A DNA stretch of 64,000 bases from an uncultured Bryobacterales bacterium. Its GTDB lineage: Bacteria > Acidobacteriota > Terriglobia > Bryobacterales > Bryobacteraceae. The notes below the pieces were generated by a model. That model saw only the letters and a program-made list of their open reading frames with translations, was not told where the DNA came from and searched no databases. Within the stretch, counting starts at the first letter, position 1; each line of letters starts with the position of its first letter. The stretch lies in assembly GCA_937959285.1 (NCBI GenBank), contig CALGAR010000089.1, forward strand, positions 34,470-98,469, in the 5' to 3' direction. Made by a program: the position numbers and the translations under genes. Shown piece by piece: positions 46,727 to 55,026 of the stretch.

Positions 46727-49700
46727 ATGAAGTACGTTGAGCTTCATGCCCGGTCGGCATTCAGTTTTCTGGAAGGTGCTGCAAATCCAGAGGATCTTGT
46801 GAATGCGGCAGCAGAGCTGGGACTTCCCGCCATTGCCCAGCTGGATCGAGATTCGCTCAGCGGCGCTCCCCGGTTTCACATGGCTGCCCGGAAACTGGGA
46901 GTGAAAGCTCATATTGGCGCGGAAGTTACCACCGTTGACGGGTGCCGTTACCCGTTACTGGCCTCGACGCGCACCGGGTATCAGAATCTTTGCCGCCTCA
47001 TCAGCTCGATGAAGCTGAGGAGCAAGAAGGGGGAGGCCGCGGCGAGCCATGAGGAACTGCGCCGTTATTCGGAAGGGCTGATCTGCCTTACGGGTGGGCC
47101 GGAAGGGCCTCTGGCGCATGCGTTCAGGCAGGGCGGAGAAGCGGCCAGGCAGATGCTCGAGCATCTGATCCGTATCTACGGGCGCCAGAACGTTTATGTC
47201 GAGCTGCAGCGGCACTTCCACCGGGAGGAAGAGGCGCGGAACCAGGCTGCGGTTGCTCTGGCGCGATCGTTCAAGCTCCCGCTGCTCGCCACGAACGGCG
47301 TTTCCTATGCGAACCCCGCTCACCGTGAACTGCTCGACGTGCTCACCTGCGTGCGCCATAAGGTGACGCTTGAAACGGCCGGCCGTCTGTTAGCGATCAA
47401 CGCTGAGCGTTACCTTAAGCCCGCGTCCATGATGGCGGAAATCTTCGGTGATCTGCCGGAAGCCATAGCCAACACTGTGGAGCTTTCCTCCCGCCTCGAT
47501 TTCACGCTGGCGGACCTCGGGTATCAGTTTCCGGAGTATCCGGTCCCACTCGGCGAAACGATGAACTCTTATTTGCGCAAGAAGACGGAGGAAGGCGCGC
47601 GAAGGCGATACCGTCCTTACACGGAACGGGCTCGCAGACAAATAGAGTTCGAGCTTGCTCTTATCGAGAAACTCAATCTCGCCGGCTACTTCCTGATTGT
47701 CTGGGACATTGTCGAGTTTTGCCGCCGTAACGATGTGCTGGTGCAGGGCCGCGGTTCTGCCGCGAATTCCGCTGTCTGCTATGCGCTGGGGATTACTGCC
47801 GTAGACCCCGTCAGTATGGAGCTGCTATTTGAGCGTTTTCTTTCTGAGGAGCGCGGTGAGTGGCCGGACATCGATCTTGACCTGCCAAGCGGCGACGACC
47901 GGGAGCGTGTCATCCAGTACGTCTATCAGCGCTATGGCCGTTTAGGCGCGGCGATGACGGCAAATGTCATAACCTACCGGGGCCGGTCGGCGGCTCGCGA
48001 CGTCGGGAAGGTGTTCGGCTTCGACCAGGAGTCTCTGGCGAGGCTTTCCAATCTCACGCGCGGGTGGGAATGGCATGATCCGAAGGATACGGATGAGCGC
48101 CGGTTTCGGGAAGCGGGCTTTGATTTACAGCAGCCTCTGGTGCGGAAGTTCTTTGAGAATTTCCGCGCGATTCAGGATTTGCCTCGCCATCTGGGCCAGC
48201 ATTCCGGCGGTATGGTGATATGCCAGGGACAGTTGGATTCCATCGTGCCTCTCGAACCAGCCACAATGCCCGGGCGCGTGGTCATTCAATGGGATAAGGA
48301 TGATTGCGCCGACATGGGGATGATCAAGGTGGATCTGCTGGGTCTTGGCATGATGGCGGTCCTCAAGGATACGCAGAAGCTTGTGAAGGAAGCTTACGGT
48401 GAGGAGATCGACCTGGCGCATCTGCCTCAGAACGATGCCAAGGTTTATGCAGCCTTGAGCAAGGCTGATACGGTGGGGCTGTTTCAGGTGGAAAGCCGGG
48501 CTCAGATGTCGTGCCTGCCGCGTCTGCGTCCGAAATGCTTCTATGACATTGTTGTGCAAGTGGCGATCATTCGTCCCGGGCCAATTGTAGGCAAGATGCT
48601 GCATCCCTACCTAAGGCGCCGGCAGGGGCGCGAGCCGGTGGATTATATGCACCCTGCTCTGGAGCCTGTGCTGAAGCGCACTCTGGGCGTACCGCTTTTT
48701 CAGGAACAATTGCTCCGGATGGCGATGATTGTGGCTGGTTTTACCGGCGGCGAGGCGGAAGAACTGCGCCGTGCCTTCGGTTTCAAACGCTCGGAAGCCC
48801 GGATGAAGGAAGTGGAGGTGAAGCTGCGGAATGGAATGAATGCCAAGGGCATTACCGGAACGGTGCAGGAGACGATTATTCAGTCGATCACTTCTTTTGC
48901 GCTCTACGGATTTCCGGAATCGCATGCTGCCAGCTTCGCACTGATCGCTTACGCCAGCGCTTATTTCAAGTGCCATTATCTGGCGGCCTTTACGGCTGCA
49001 ATGCTGAACAATCAGCCGATGGGCTTTTATCAGCCGGCCACGCTGGTGAAAGACGCGCAGCGTCATGGATTGCACTTTCGCCCTGTCGATGTGGCCCGCT
49101 CTGACTGGCTGTGCACGATCGAGAATGAGGGCGGGGAAAAGGTCGTGCGCCTGGGTTTTAACTATGTGAAAGGCTTCCGTAAGGAAGCCGCGCTGGCGAT
49201 CGTCGAAGAACGCGCCAGAGGCCCTTTTTCCAGCATCGATGACCTGACCCGCCGTGTCCCGGAACTGCGGAAGGATGAGTTGACGCAACTGGCTCAAATC
49301 GGCGCTCTGAATTCATTGTCCGGACGGGACGGCCACCGGCGGCAATCTCTTTGGCAAAGCGAGGCGGCTTTGCGATCCGCTGGCCCTCTGTTTGATGCCA
49401 TGGATCATCCGCCCGATGAGTGTCCTTTGAATCCCATGAACTCCGTCGAGCGCCTGCATGCCGATTTCCGGGGCATGGGGCTCACGATCGGCAGGCATCC
49501 GATGGCCTGGCACCGCGAGCGGCTGGACAAAATGAAAGTCGCTCGGGCTGTGGATCTTCCCCGCCTGCAAAATGGCATGTATGTGAAAGTCGCCGGCTGC
49601 GTCATTTGCCGCCAGCGTCCTGGAACAGCCAAGGGATTTCTTTTTCTGAGCTTGGAAGACGAAACCGGCATCGCGAATGCCATCGTCGATCCAAACTTTT

Positions 49701-49852
49701 TCGACAGGAACCGTACAGTCCTGGTTAGTGAACAGTTTCTGCTGCTGGAGGGGACGCTACAGAATGTGGACAATGTTGTCTCAGTGAAGGTGGCCCGGGT
49801 GACTCCGCTTCAAGTGGAGCAGCCTGCCGTTTCCTCGCACGATTTTCATTGA
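46727..49852 (+). CDS. dnaE2: Error-prone DNA polymerase III alpha subunit, DnaE2 (ImuC) type
   Basis: A 1041-residue C-family polymerase, shorter than replicative DnaE (about 1160). The N-terminal PHP domain begins YVELHARSAFSFLEGAANPE. The polymerase core has GRGSAANSAVCYALGITAVD and the catalytic aspartates in WPDIDLDLPSGDDRERVIQY. The C-terminal part has an OB-fold (GTAKGFLFLSLEDETGIANA). The PHP start and shortened tail fit DnaE2, which performs mutagenic lesion bypass in many bacteria. The usual partners imuA and imuB are not adjacent. The ATG at 46727 is preceded by a TATACT -10-like hexamer at 46697-46702. The protein may act with ImuB encoded elsewhere. Confidence 0.93.
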   Translation: MKYVELHARSAFSFLEGAANPEDLVNAAAELGLPAIAQLDRDSLSGAPRFHMAARKLGVKAHIGAEVTTVDGCRYPLLASTRTGYQNLCRLISSMKLRSKKGEAAASHEELRRYSEGLICLTGGPEGPLAHAFRQGGEAARQMLEHLIRIYGRQNVYVELQRHFHREEEARNQAAVALARSFKLPLLATNGVSYANPAHRELLDVLTCVRHKVTLETAGRLLAINAERYLKPASMMAEIFGDLPEAIANTVELSSRLDFTLADLGYQFPEYPVPLGETMNSYLRKKTEEGARRRYRPYTERARRQIEFELALIEKLNLAGYFLIVWDIVEFCRRNDVLVQGRGSAANSAVCYALGITAVDPVSMELLFERFLSEERGEWPDIDLDLPSGDDRERVIQYVYQRYGRLGAAMTANVITYRGRSAARDVGKVFGFDQESLARLSNLTRGWEWHDPKDTDERRFREAGFDLQQPLVRKFFENFRAIQDLPRHLGQHSGGMVICQGQLDSIVPLEPATMPGRVVIQWDKDDCADMGMIKVDLLGLGMMAVLKDTQKLVKEAYGEEIDLAHLPQNDAKVYAALSKADTVGLFQVESRAQMSCLPRLRPKCFYDIVVQVAIIRPGPIVGKMLHPYLRRRQGREPVDYMHPALEPVLKRTLGVPLFQEQLLRMAMIVAGFTGGEAEELRRAFGFKRSEARMKEVEVKLRNGMNAKGITGTVQETIIQSITSFALYGFPESHAASFALIAYASAYFKCHYLAAFTAAMLNNQPMGFYQPATLVKDAQRHGLHFRPVDVARSDWLCTIENEGGEKVVRLGFNYVKGFRKEAALAIVEERARGPFSSIDDLTRRVPELRKDELTQLAQIGALNSLSGRDGHRRQSLWQSEAALRSAGPLFDAMDHPPDECPLNPMNSVERLHADFRGMGLTIGRHPMAWHRERLDKMKVARAVDLPRLQNGMYVKVAGCVICRQRPGTAKGFLFLSLEDETGIANAIVDPNFFDRNRTVLVSEQFLLLEGTLQNVDNVVSVKVARVTPLQVEQPAVSSHDFH

Positions 49853-49887
49853 AGCTCCCGTCCGGAATCACGCAGCCGGTCAATTCC

Positions 49888-50730
49888 CTAAGGCTTCGCC
49901 GCCGGCGCTGCATAACGGTGAAGCATCTCCGGCAGCAGATCGAGCGCGTGCCCATCGATCGTTCCCGCCTCATTCAGTACGGTTGACGGGACTTCCGAGT
50001 ACCAGGTTTGGGAAGGCATCACACCGCATCCGCCCCAGCGGCGCATGATCAGATTCTGTACGAGAACTTCCTCGCCGGAGTGAAATCGCGGCAGGCGCGG
50101 CCAGAATGAGAAGCCGCCGACTTCAACCAGTTTTTCGCGGTTGTAGAGGACGCAGGAGGCCAGCCATGCGACCTTGTACAGCCGGAATTCGCCGGGCGCG
50201 AGCCGCATGGAAGCATGCAGGAGGTTCGATGCCCGGTGCAGATTCCAGCGTTCCCATTCCCTCGTACCCAGGTTCACGGCTTCGCTCTGCACGCGTCCTT
50301 CCCAGAACTCGACGACCTGCTGCTCCGGGCGTACGTCGAGCCTGTAGGATGCCCCGTTCGGAAACGCCCCGACAAAGCCGCACTGCTGCTCATTCAAGAT
50401 GCGGAGCAGACGGCCGAGTACGCCGGCTTCCATCAGAACGTCGTCGTCGAGGAACAGGACTGCCGGAGCGTCGGACCGGCGCAAGAGATAGTCTCTCTGC
50501 TCGGCGATTCCCCACAGGGACGGACGGTGATGCCATTCGACCCTGGCGCCTCTCGCCTCGATAATGCGGAGCAACGTTTGGACAACGGTCGAATTTCTGG
50601 CCGGCTCGTCGCTTTGATCGGCGACAATCAGTCTGAAATCCGTGAAGTCCTGCGTGGCAACGCCGGATAGAGTGAAGATCAGCGACTCCAGACGGTTGCA
50701 GGTAGGGAGAAGAATATCGACGGCGCGCAT
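49888..50730 (-). CDS. Glycosyltransferase family 2 protein (second in operon)
   Basis: A 280-residue GT-A glycosyltransferase. The N-terminus MRAVDILLPTCNRLESLIFT is the GT2 nucleotide-binding start, and the metal-binding DxD-like motif is FLDDDVLMEAGVL. A C-terminal WLASCVLYNREKLVEVGGFS and an HxxEEVL-like HSGEEVLVQNLIM correspond to the GT2 ED-type region. It is the last of four minus-strand genes and follows the radical SAM gene by 1 base. The start at 50730 is fixed by this junction; the frame extends further upstream into the radical SAM gene, which is a different frame. Confidence 0.9.
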   Translation of the reverse strand: MRAVDILLPTCNRLESLIFTLSGVATQDFTDFRLIVADQSDEPARNSTVVQTLLRIIEARGARVEWHHRPSLWGIAEQRDYLLRRSDAPAVLFLDDDVLMEAGVLGRLLRILNEQQCGFVGAFPNGASYRLDVRPEQQVVEFWEGRVQSEAVNLGTREWERWNLHRASNLLHASMRLAPGEFRLYKVAWLASCVLYNREKLVEVGGFSFWPRLPRFHSGEEVLVQNLIMRRWGGCGVMPSQTWYSEVPSTVLNEAGTIDGHALDLLPEMLHRYAAPAAKP

Positions 50731-50731
50731 A

Positions 50732-51736
50732 TCAGAATGTCGAGTTGTAGATGGCGCAGGAGCGGCAGATCTCCGGCGGTTCGTCTGAATCGAGCCGATT
50801 GCGAAACTCCTGGTAGGCCGGCCCGTTCCAGATCCTCTCGACGCCCTGCTCGATCGCATTTCCGAAGTGAATCCGGTCCGAGGTTGAGACCATGCAGCAC
50901 GGCATTGCAAATCCCTGATAGCTGAAGTAAGCTCCCCGCCAGGGCCAGTCGCAGCGGTCCCTTCCTTTCATGGCCTGGCGCTCCGGGCGCCCGGCAAGCG
51001 GAGGCAGGCGCAAGGTGATGCCGGTGGATTCCGCGATAATCCGTGCCTGCTCGAACGTCGCAGCGACAAGCCCGGCGTCTTCGCCGAGCAGCGTTTCCTG
51101 CCCGACAAATTCGCGCATCGACCGGTACTCCTCTGGCAGCGTAGATTCGCCGTACTCATGGCACAGGTGTTGAACGAACATCTCCGCGAAGCCGTGTTCC
51201 GCGGCAAGGCGCACCACGGCCGGCAGCTCCCTCAGGTTGCGGCGCATGATCACCATCACCAGATGGAGATGCGGCCGGTCCGATCCTGCCTCCCGGCGTG
51301 CGCGAATCAAGAGATCGAGGTTAGCCATTACGGTTTCCCACCGGGCTCCCGTACGGATGGATTCATACATCTCCGCGGTTGCGCCATCCAGAGAAACATG
51401 CAGAACGTCAAGGCCGCTCGCGACACATTCCTTGGCGCGGCGAGCGTTGAGGATCGTGAGGTTGGTGTTCGTCGTCACTCGAACGCCTCGCGATGCGGCA
51501 TGGCGGACCATATCGAAAAACCGCGGGTGCATGAGCGGTTCTCCGAGCCCTTGCAGGTGCAGCTCTTCGAGAGCAGGGAATTGGTCAACGAGCCGGACGA
51601 ACGCATCGAAGTCAAGGAACGCGGGCGGGCCGTGGGGCGGACCGTCGCGGCGGTACATGATGGGGCACATCTGGCACTTTAAGTTGCACTGGCCGACTGG
51701 TTCGATCTGAACAAAGCGGGGCAACTGTTCACTCAT
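50732..51736 (-). CDS. Radical SAM protein with SPASM-like C-terminus
   Basis: A 334-residue enzyme. The N-terminal iron-sulfur cluster motif is C-x3-C-x2-C in EPVGQCNLKCQMCPIMYRR. The TIM-barrel GxE-type motif ELHLQGLGEPLMHPRF follows, then SLDGATAEMYESIRTG. A C-terminal Cys-rich region (RCDWPWRGAYFSYQGFAMPC; ICRSCAIYNSTF) resembles a SPASM/twitch domain that binds further clusters. It is embedded in a carbamoyltransferase-glycosyltransferase operon with overlapping ends (4 bases with the upstream GT2), so it probably modifies a sugar or lipid intermediate rather than a peptide, which is inference. No precursor peptide gene is visible. Confidence 0.88.
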   Translation of the reverse strand: MSEQLPRFVQIEPVGQCNLKCQMCPIMYRRDGPPHGPPAFLDFDAFVRLVDQFPALEELHLQGLGEPLMHPRFFDMVRHAASRGVRVTTNTNLTILNARRAKECVASGLDVLHVSLDGATAEMYESIRTGARWETVMANLDLLIRARREAGSDRPHLHLVMVIMRRNLRELPAVVRLAAEHGFAEMFVQHLCHEYGESTLPEEYRSMREFVGQETLLGEDAGLVAATFEQARIIAESTGITLRLPPLAGRPERQAMKGRDRCDWPWRGAYFSYQGFAMPCCMVSTSDRIHFGNAIEQGVERIWNGPAYQEFRNRLDSDEPPEICRSCAIYNSTF

Positions 51737-52695
51737 AGGAAAGGCACGCGGTAGCGTACGGCTCCTCGAAGTCGCCAGAAGATCGCAAGCAGAGGGATCA
51801 GCGCGGAGGTGAGGGCCATTTCCGCGATGTGGGACGGCGCTTTTGACGTAAAGGCCAGGCGTTTGAGAAAGAAAATGAAAGTCGCAAGGAGCCATGCGGT
51901 AGCAGCCGCCGCGGCCGTTGCGGCTGCCCCTGCGATCCAGGCTCCAATCCAGGCAAGGAGAGCGAAGGCGGAGAGATAGTACAGCCACGGAGGATTTCTC
52001 TGTATGTACTTCCGGTACAGGCGCTGGTGCTTCTTGTAGAGCAGCGCGTTATACATCGCCCGCCGCTGCTGCGCAAGGCTCACCGCCCAGCGCGCGGGCC
52101 GGATCGGATGTATGACGATGGCTCGCGGTTCCTGAACGCATCGCCTCTGTAGCTCGATCAGTGTGAAGAAGAGGTCGCTGTCCTCGCGCCAGGCAAGCCT
52201 GAATCGCTCATCGAAACCGCCCGCGGCTTCGAGGGCCGTGCGGCGGCAAAAGCAGTTGGCGGTGACGAATCCGGCGTACTGCAGCCGGGACGCATTCCGC
52301 TCATAATCGGTCGGCCGGCTGGGCAAGGGCACGACAACCCTGCCGAACACCGCGTCGACTCCTGGCACGAATGCGGAGAGCCCGTGCTTGAGCCAGTCGC
52401 TGTTCGGCACGCAGTCGTCATCCGTGAAGGCGATGATCTCGCCTTCAGCCGCGCGCCAGCCGGCATTGCGGGCGGCGGCCGGACCTCTCGTATTGCCGGG
52501 CCGAAGGTAGCGGACCTGAATCGGTGTATTCAACGCGCATAGCGTCACGAGGTATTCCGTTTCTGTAGACCGGCCATCGTCGATCACGAGAATCTCGTAG
52601 CAGTTCGGGTTCAGGTCCTGAGAGAGGAGCGCGGAGAGGCATCGCTGGAGCAGCGCGTTGCGGTGATGCGTCGGCACCACAACCGATACCCTCAT
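51733..52695 (-). CDS. Glycosyltransferase family 2 protein with C-terminal membrane helices
   Basis: A 320-residue GT2. The N-terminus MRVSVVVPTHHRNALLQRCL is typical, followed by YEILVIDDG, AEGEIIAFTDDDCVPNSDWL (metal-binding DDD) and FRLAWREDSDLFFTLIELQR (the ED catalytic base). The last third has three hydrophobic segments (YLSAFALLAWIGAWIAGAAA, AAAATAWLLATFIFFLKRLA and another), suggesting membrane anchoring. It overlaps the carbamoyltransferase and the radical SAM gene by 4 bases each. Confidence 0.9.
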   Translation of the reverse strand: MRVSVVVPTHHRNALLQRCLSALLSQDLNPNCYEILVIDDGRSTETEYLVTLCALNTPIQVRYLRPGNTRGPAAARNAGWRAAEGEIIAFTDDDCVPNSDWLKHGLSAFVPGVDAVFGRVVVPLPSRPTDYERNASRLQYAGFVTANCFCRRTALEAAGGFDERFRLAWREDSDLFFTLIELQRRCVQEPRAIVIHPIRPARWAVSLAQQRRAMYNALLYKKHQRLYRKYIQRNPPWLYYLSAFALLAWIGAWIAGAAATAAAAATAWLLATFIFFLKRLAFTSKAPSHIAEMALTSALIPLLAIFWRLRGAVRYRVPFL

Positions 52696-54416
52696 GCCCT
52701 CTTCTCCAGCAAAAAGGAGCCGATGACGAGGCCGTCGAGCGGAGATGTGGCGAAAGCGGCGATGGCGTCGCGGGGAGAACAAACGATAGGCTCTCCCCGA
52801 ATGTTGAACGATGTATTGATCAGCACCGGGACGCCGGTGCGCCGCTCGAAGGCACGCAGAAGGTCGTAGAAGAGTGGATTCCGGCGCCGGTTGACAGTCT
52901 GGACGCGTGCCGTGTCATCGACATGCCGCGCGGCGGGGATCTGAGCAGCCTTCTCCGGTCGAACCTTGGATACGAAAAGCATGAAGGGCGAGGGACCGGT
53001 GTGGAAAAACCATTCCGCGGCTTTCTCCTCGATGACGCAAGGAGCCACCGGGCGAAAGTCTTCGCGGTCCTTAATGCAGTTCAGGACGCCCCGCACGGAT
53101 TCGTCTGTCGGAGTGGCGAGGATCGAACGTGCGCCGAGAGCGCGCGGGCCGAACTCCATACGCCCTTGAAACCAGCCGAGTACGCGCCCCTGAGCCAGGA
53201 GTTCCGCCGCTTCCTCGGAAGGTCTTTTGGAGCGCCGGTATGGCAGCTTGGAACGGCGCAGGAAATCCTCAATCTCGCTGTCGCTGTATTCCGGCCCGAG
53301 GTAGCAGTGCTCCATCGGCTCCGGTTTCGCTGTTTCTTTGCGCTCCCTGCTATCGATCCAAAGCGCTGCTCCAAGGGCCGTTCCTGCGTCGCCCGCGGCC
53401 GGCTGAACCCAGACGTTGCGGAAAGGACCGTCGTCCCGGATACGCGAGTTCATCACGCAGTTCAGGGCAACGCCGCCTGCCAGGCACAGGTTGTCGAAGC
53501 CGGTCGCCTGCTTCAGCCAGTCGCAAAGTGACAGAACAGTTTCTTCCAGTACGGTCTGGAGCGAGCGGGCGATATCAAAATGCCTTTGCTCCAGCTCAGT
53601 GCCCGGATCGCGCTTCGGACCGAATCGTGCAACCGGGTCAAAGTCCGCGATCGTGTAAAGGCCGTTGCTGCCCAGCCGGACAATATCCCTGAACTCATCC
53701 GCGTAGCCCGGCTGCCCGTAGGAGGCCAGCGCCATGACTTTGTACTCGTCAGAAGAATGCAGGAAGCCGAGATGCGCGGTGATCTTTTCGTATAGCAGGC
53801 CGAGCGAGTGGGGAAAACACACCTCTCCGATCGTCCGCAGCTCGGAGCCCGTGCCCGCGACGTACGCTGTCGTTGCCCGCTCGCCTCGTCCATCCAGAGT
53901 GAGGACCGCTGCTTCCTGGAAGGGGGACGGAAGAAATGCGCTCGCGGCATGCGCAAGATGGTGAGGCACAAAGTGCCACCGCCAGGGATCGTGCAATCGG
54001 CAGCCTTCAAAGCGATCCCGCAGATGGTGCGGAAATCCGCCGATCAGATGCCGCGGCGCGTTCACGATGGAGGAAAGGAAGAGCGGGTCCCAGACCGAAA
54101 TCCATTCCTGCGGCTTGGGATGCGCGCTTGGCTCGAGAGGAAGCGTGATGGACGCGTCGTGACGCGTTTCGCCGAGGAGAAGGTAGGGGTTGAAGGAATA
54201 GGCGATGTGGTCGACGTCGTTGAGATGAAGGCCGGCTTCCTTCAAACAATAGTGAATGGCGTTGTGAGGGATTTCATAGGCGGAAAAGGGAGTTGGCCTC
54301 TTGGCGTGCTTGATGCGGCTGAATCGTTCCTCCTCCGCTGCGGCAATCACTCTGCCGTCCCGGACCAGGCATGCCGCAGAGTCATGAAAGGCTGCATTGA
54401 TCCCAAGAGTGATCAC
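52692..54416 (-). CDS. Carbamoyltransferase, NodU/CmcH family
   Basis: A 574-residue O-carbamoyltransferase that uses carbamoyl phosphate and ATP to carbamoylate a hydroxyl group. The YrdC/Kae1-like N-terminal part begins ITLGINAAFHDSAACLVRDG and has the iron-binding HHLAHAASAF motif. Later landmarks are SLGLLYEKITAHLGFLHSSD, NLCLAGGVALNCVMNSRI and the C-terminal RMEFGPRALGARSILATPTD and NTSFNIRGEPIV. Family members act in antibiotic, Nod-factor and polysaccharide synthesis. It heads an operon with two GT2 enzymes and a radical SAM protein, so a carbamoylated glycan or glycolipid is the likely product, by inference. Confidence 0.94.
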   Translation of the reverse strand: MITLGINAAFHDSAACLVRDGRVIAAAEEERFSRIKHAKRPTPFSAYEIPHNAIHYCLKEAGLHLNDVDHIAYSFNPYLLLGETRHDASITLPLEPSAHPKPQEWISVWDPLFLSSIVNAPRHLIGGFPHHLRDRFEGCRLHDPWRWHFVPHHLAHAASAFLPSPFQEAAVLTLDGRGERATTAYVAGTGSELRTIGEVCFPHSLGLLYEKITAHLGFLHSSDEYKVMALASYGQPGYADEFRDIVRLGSNGLYTIADFDPVARFGPKRDPGTELEQRHFDIARSLQTVLEETVLSLCDWLKQATGFDNLCLAGGVALNCVMNSRIRDDGPFRNVWVQPAAGDAGTALGAALWIDSRERKETAKPEPMEHCYLGPEYSDSEIEDFLRRSKLPYRRSKRPSEEAAELLAQGRVLGWFQGRMEFGPRALGARSILATPTDESVRGVLNCIKDREDFRPVAPCVIEEKAAEWFFHTGPSPFMLFVSKVRPEKAAQIPAARHVDDTARVQTVNRRRNPLFYDLLRAFERRTGVPVLINTSFNIRGEPIVCSPRDAIAAFATSPLDGLVIGSFLLEKRA

Positions 54417-54596
54417 TCTCTTCCGCTCCGGGGCTAAACAAAGCCGGTCACGGGTTATGGACGCCGCCGGACCGGAAGCGTTTCCGGTTCACACGGGTGG
54501 CGCGACCCGAAGCGCGTAATATGGTAGAAAGTGAGCTCGTCGTCCCTGTTTTTGTCGCATAATAATCTGAATTCGCAGGTCAGAATGGGGAGGCAC

Positions 54597-54899
54597 ATGC
54601 AGGTTTCGCCTTTTGACAGCATCGAAAGCGCCCACGAATTCGTTGAGCTGCTCCTGGAGGCGGTAAACGAATCCGAGCAGGAAGTGGCCGCCGACATCGA
54701 AGATGCCGACAGGAAGGATCTGCAGCGGCGGAAGGAAGCATTGCTTCTGGTGGCTCACAAACTGAAATGCCTGTCGGGGCACCTGACCAAGAGCCGGCGT
54801 CTTCTCAATGACCTCCGATTGTTGAGGAGGCTGCTGCTGGAGGAACGGTCTGTGCCGGCTGGCGAGCCGCTGACGCGGGCAGCGCGAGCAAAGGGATAA
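54597..54899 (+). CDS. Small acidic/helical hypothetical protein
   Basis: A 100-residue cytoplasmic protein that I do not recognise. It is almost entirely helical, with an acidic first half (ESAHEFVELLLEAVNESEQE, then VAADIEDAD) and a basic second half rich in Leu/Arg (LTKSRRLLNDLRLLRRLLLE), as in a small coiled-coil or four-helix protein. The ATG at 54597 is fixed by GGGGAGG 4-10 bases upstream; the frame is also open 22 codons further upstream without a ribosome-binding site. Divergent from the carbamoyltransferase gene with about 180 bases between. It may be a small regulatory or scaffolding protein; no function is proposed. Confidence 0.55.
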   Translation: MQVSPFDSIESAHEFVELLLEAVNESEQEVAADIEDADRKDLQRRKEALLLVAHKLKCLSGHLTKSRRLLNDLRLLRRLLLEERSVPAGEPLTRAARAKG

Positions 54900-54903
54900 A
54901 TTT

Positions 54904-54981
54904 CTGACGGGTTCAGGACGGACCCAATCCGCGCCGGTTGGAACGGCGGCGTGAAAGATTGCGGTTAGCCGTGCCCGTCAG
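54904..54981 (+). other. Inverted repeat bounding a possibly structured RNA
   Basis: CTGACGGG (54904-54911) and CCCGTCAG (54974-54981) are perfect 8-base arms 62 bases apart. Smaller GC-rich inverted segments lie between them (CGCCG/CGGCG near 54932-54952). The element sits between the small gene and the pseudouridine synthase and may be a transcribed structured leader or terminator. It matches no RNA family known to me. Confidence 0.25.
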
Positions 54982-55026
54982 CATTCTCTCACGTAAATCT
55001 CTCAACCTAAAGCGGAACCCGGAGTT

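Noticed and set aside
50732..51736. The radical SAM protein as an anaerobic sulfatase-maturating enzyme for the nearby sulfatases
   Set aside because: It lies in a different operon with carbamoyl- and glycosyltransferases, and its motifs resemble general MoaA/SPASM proteins rather than anSME.
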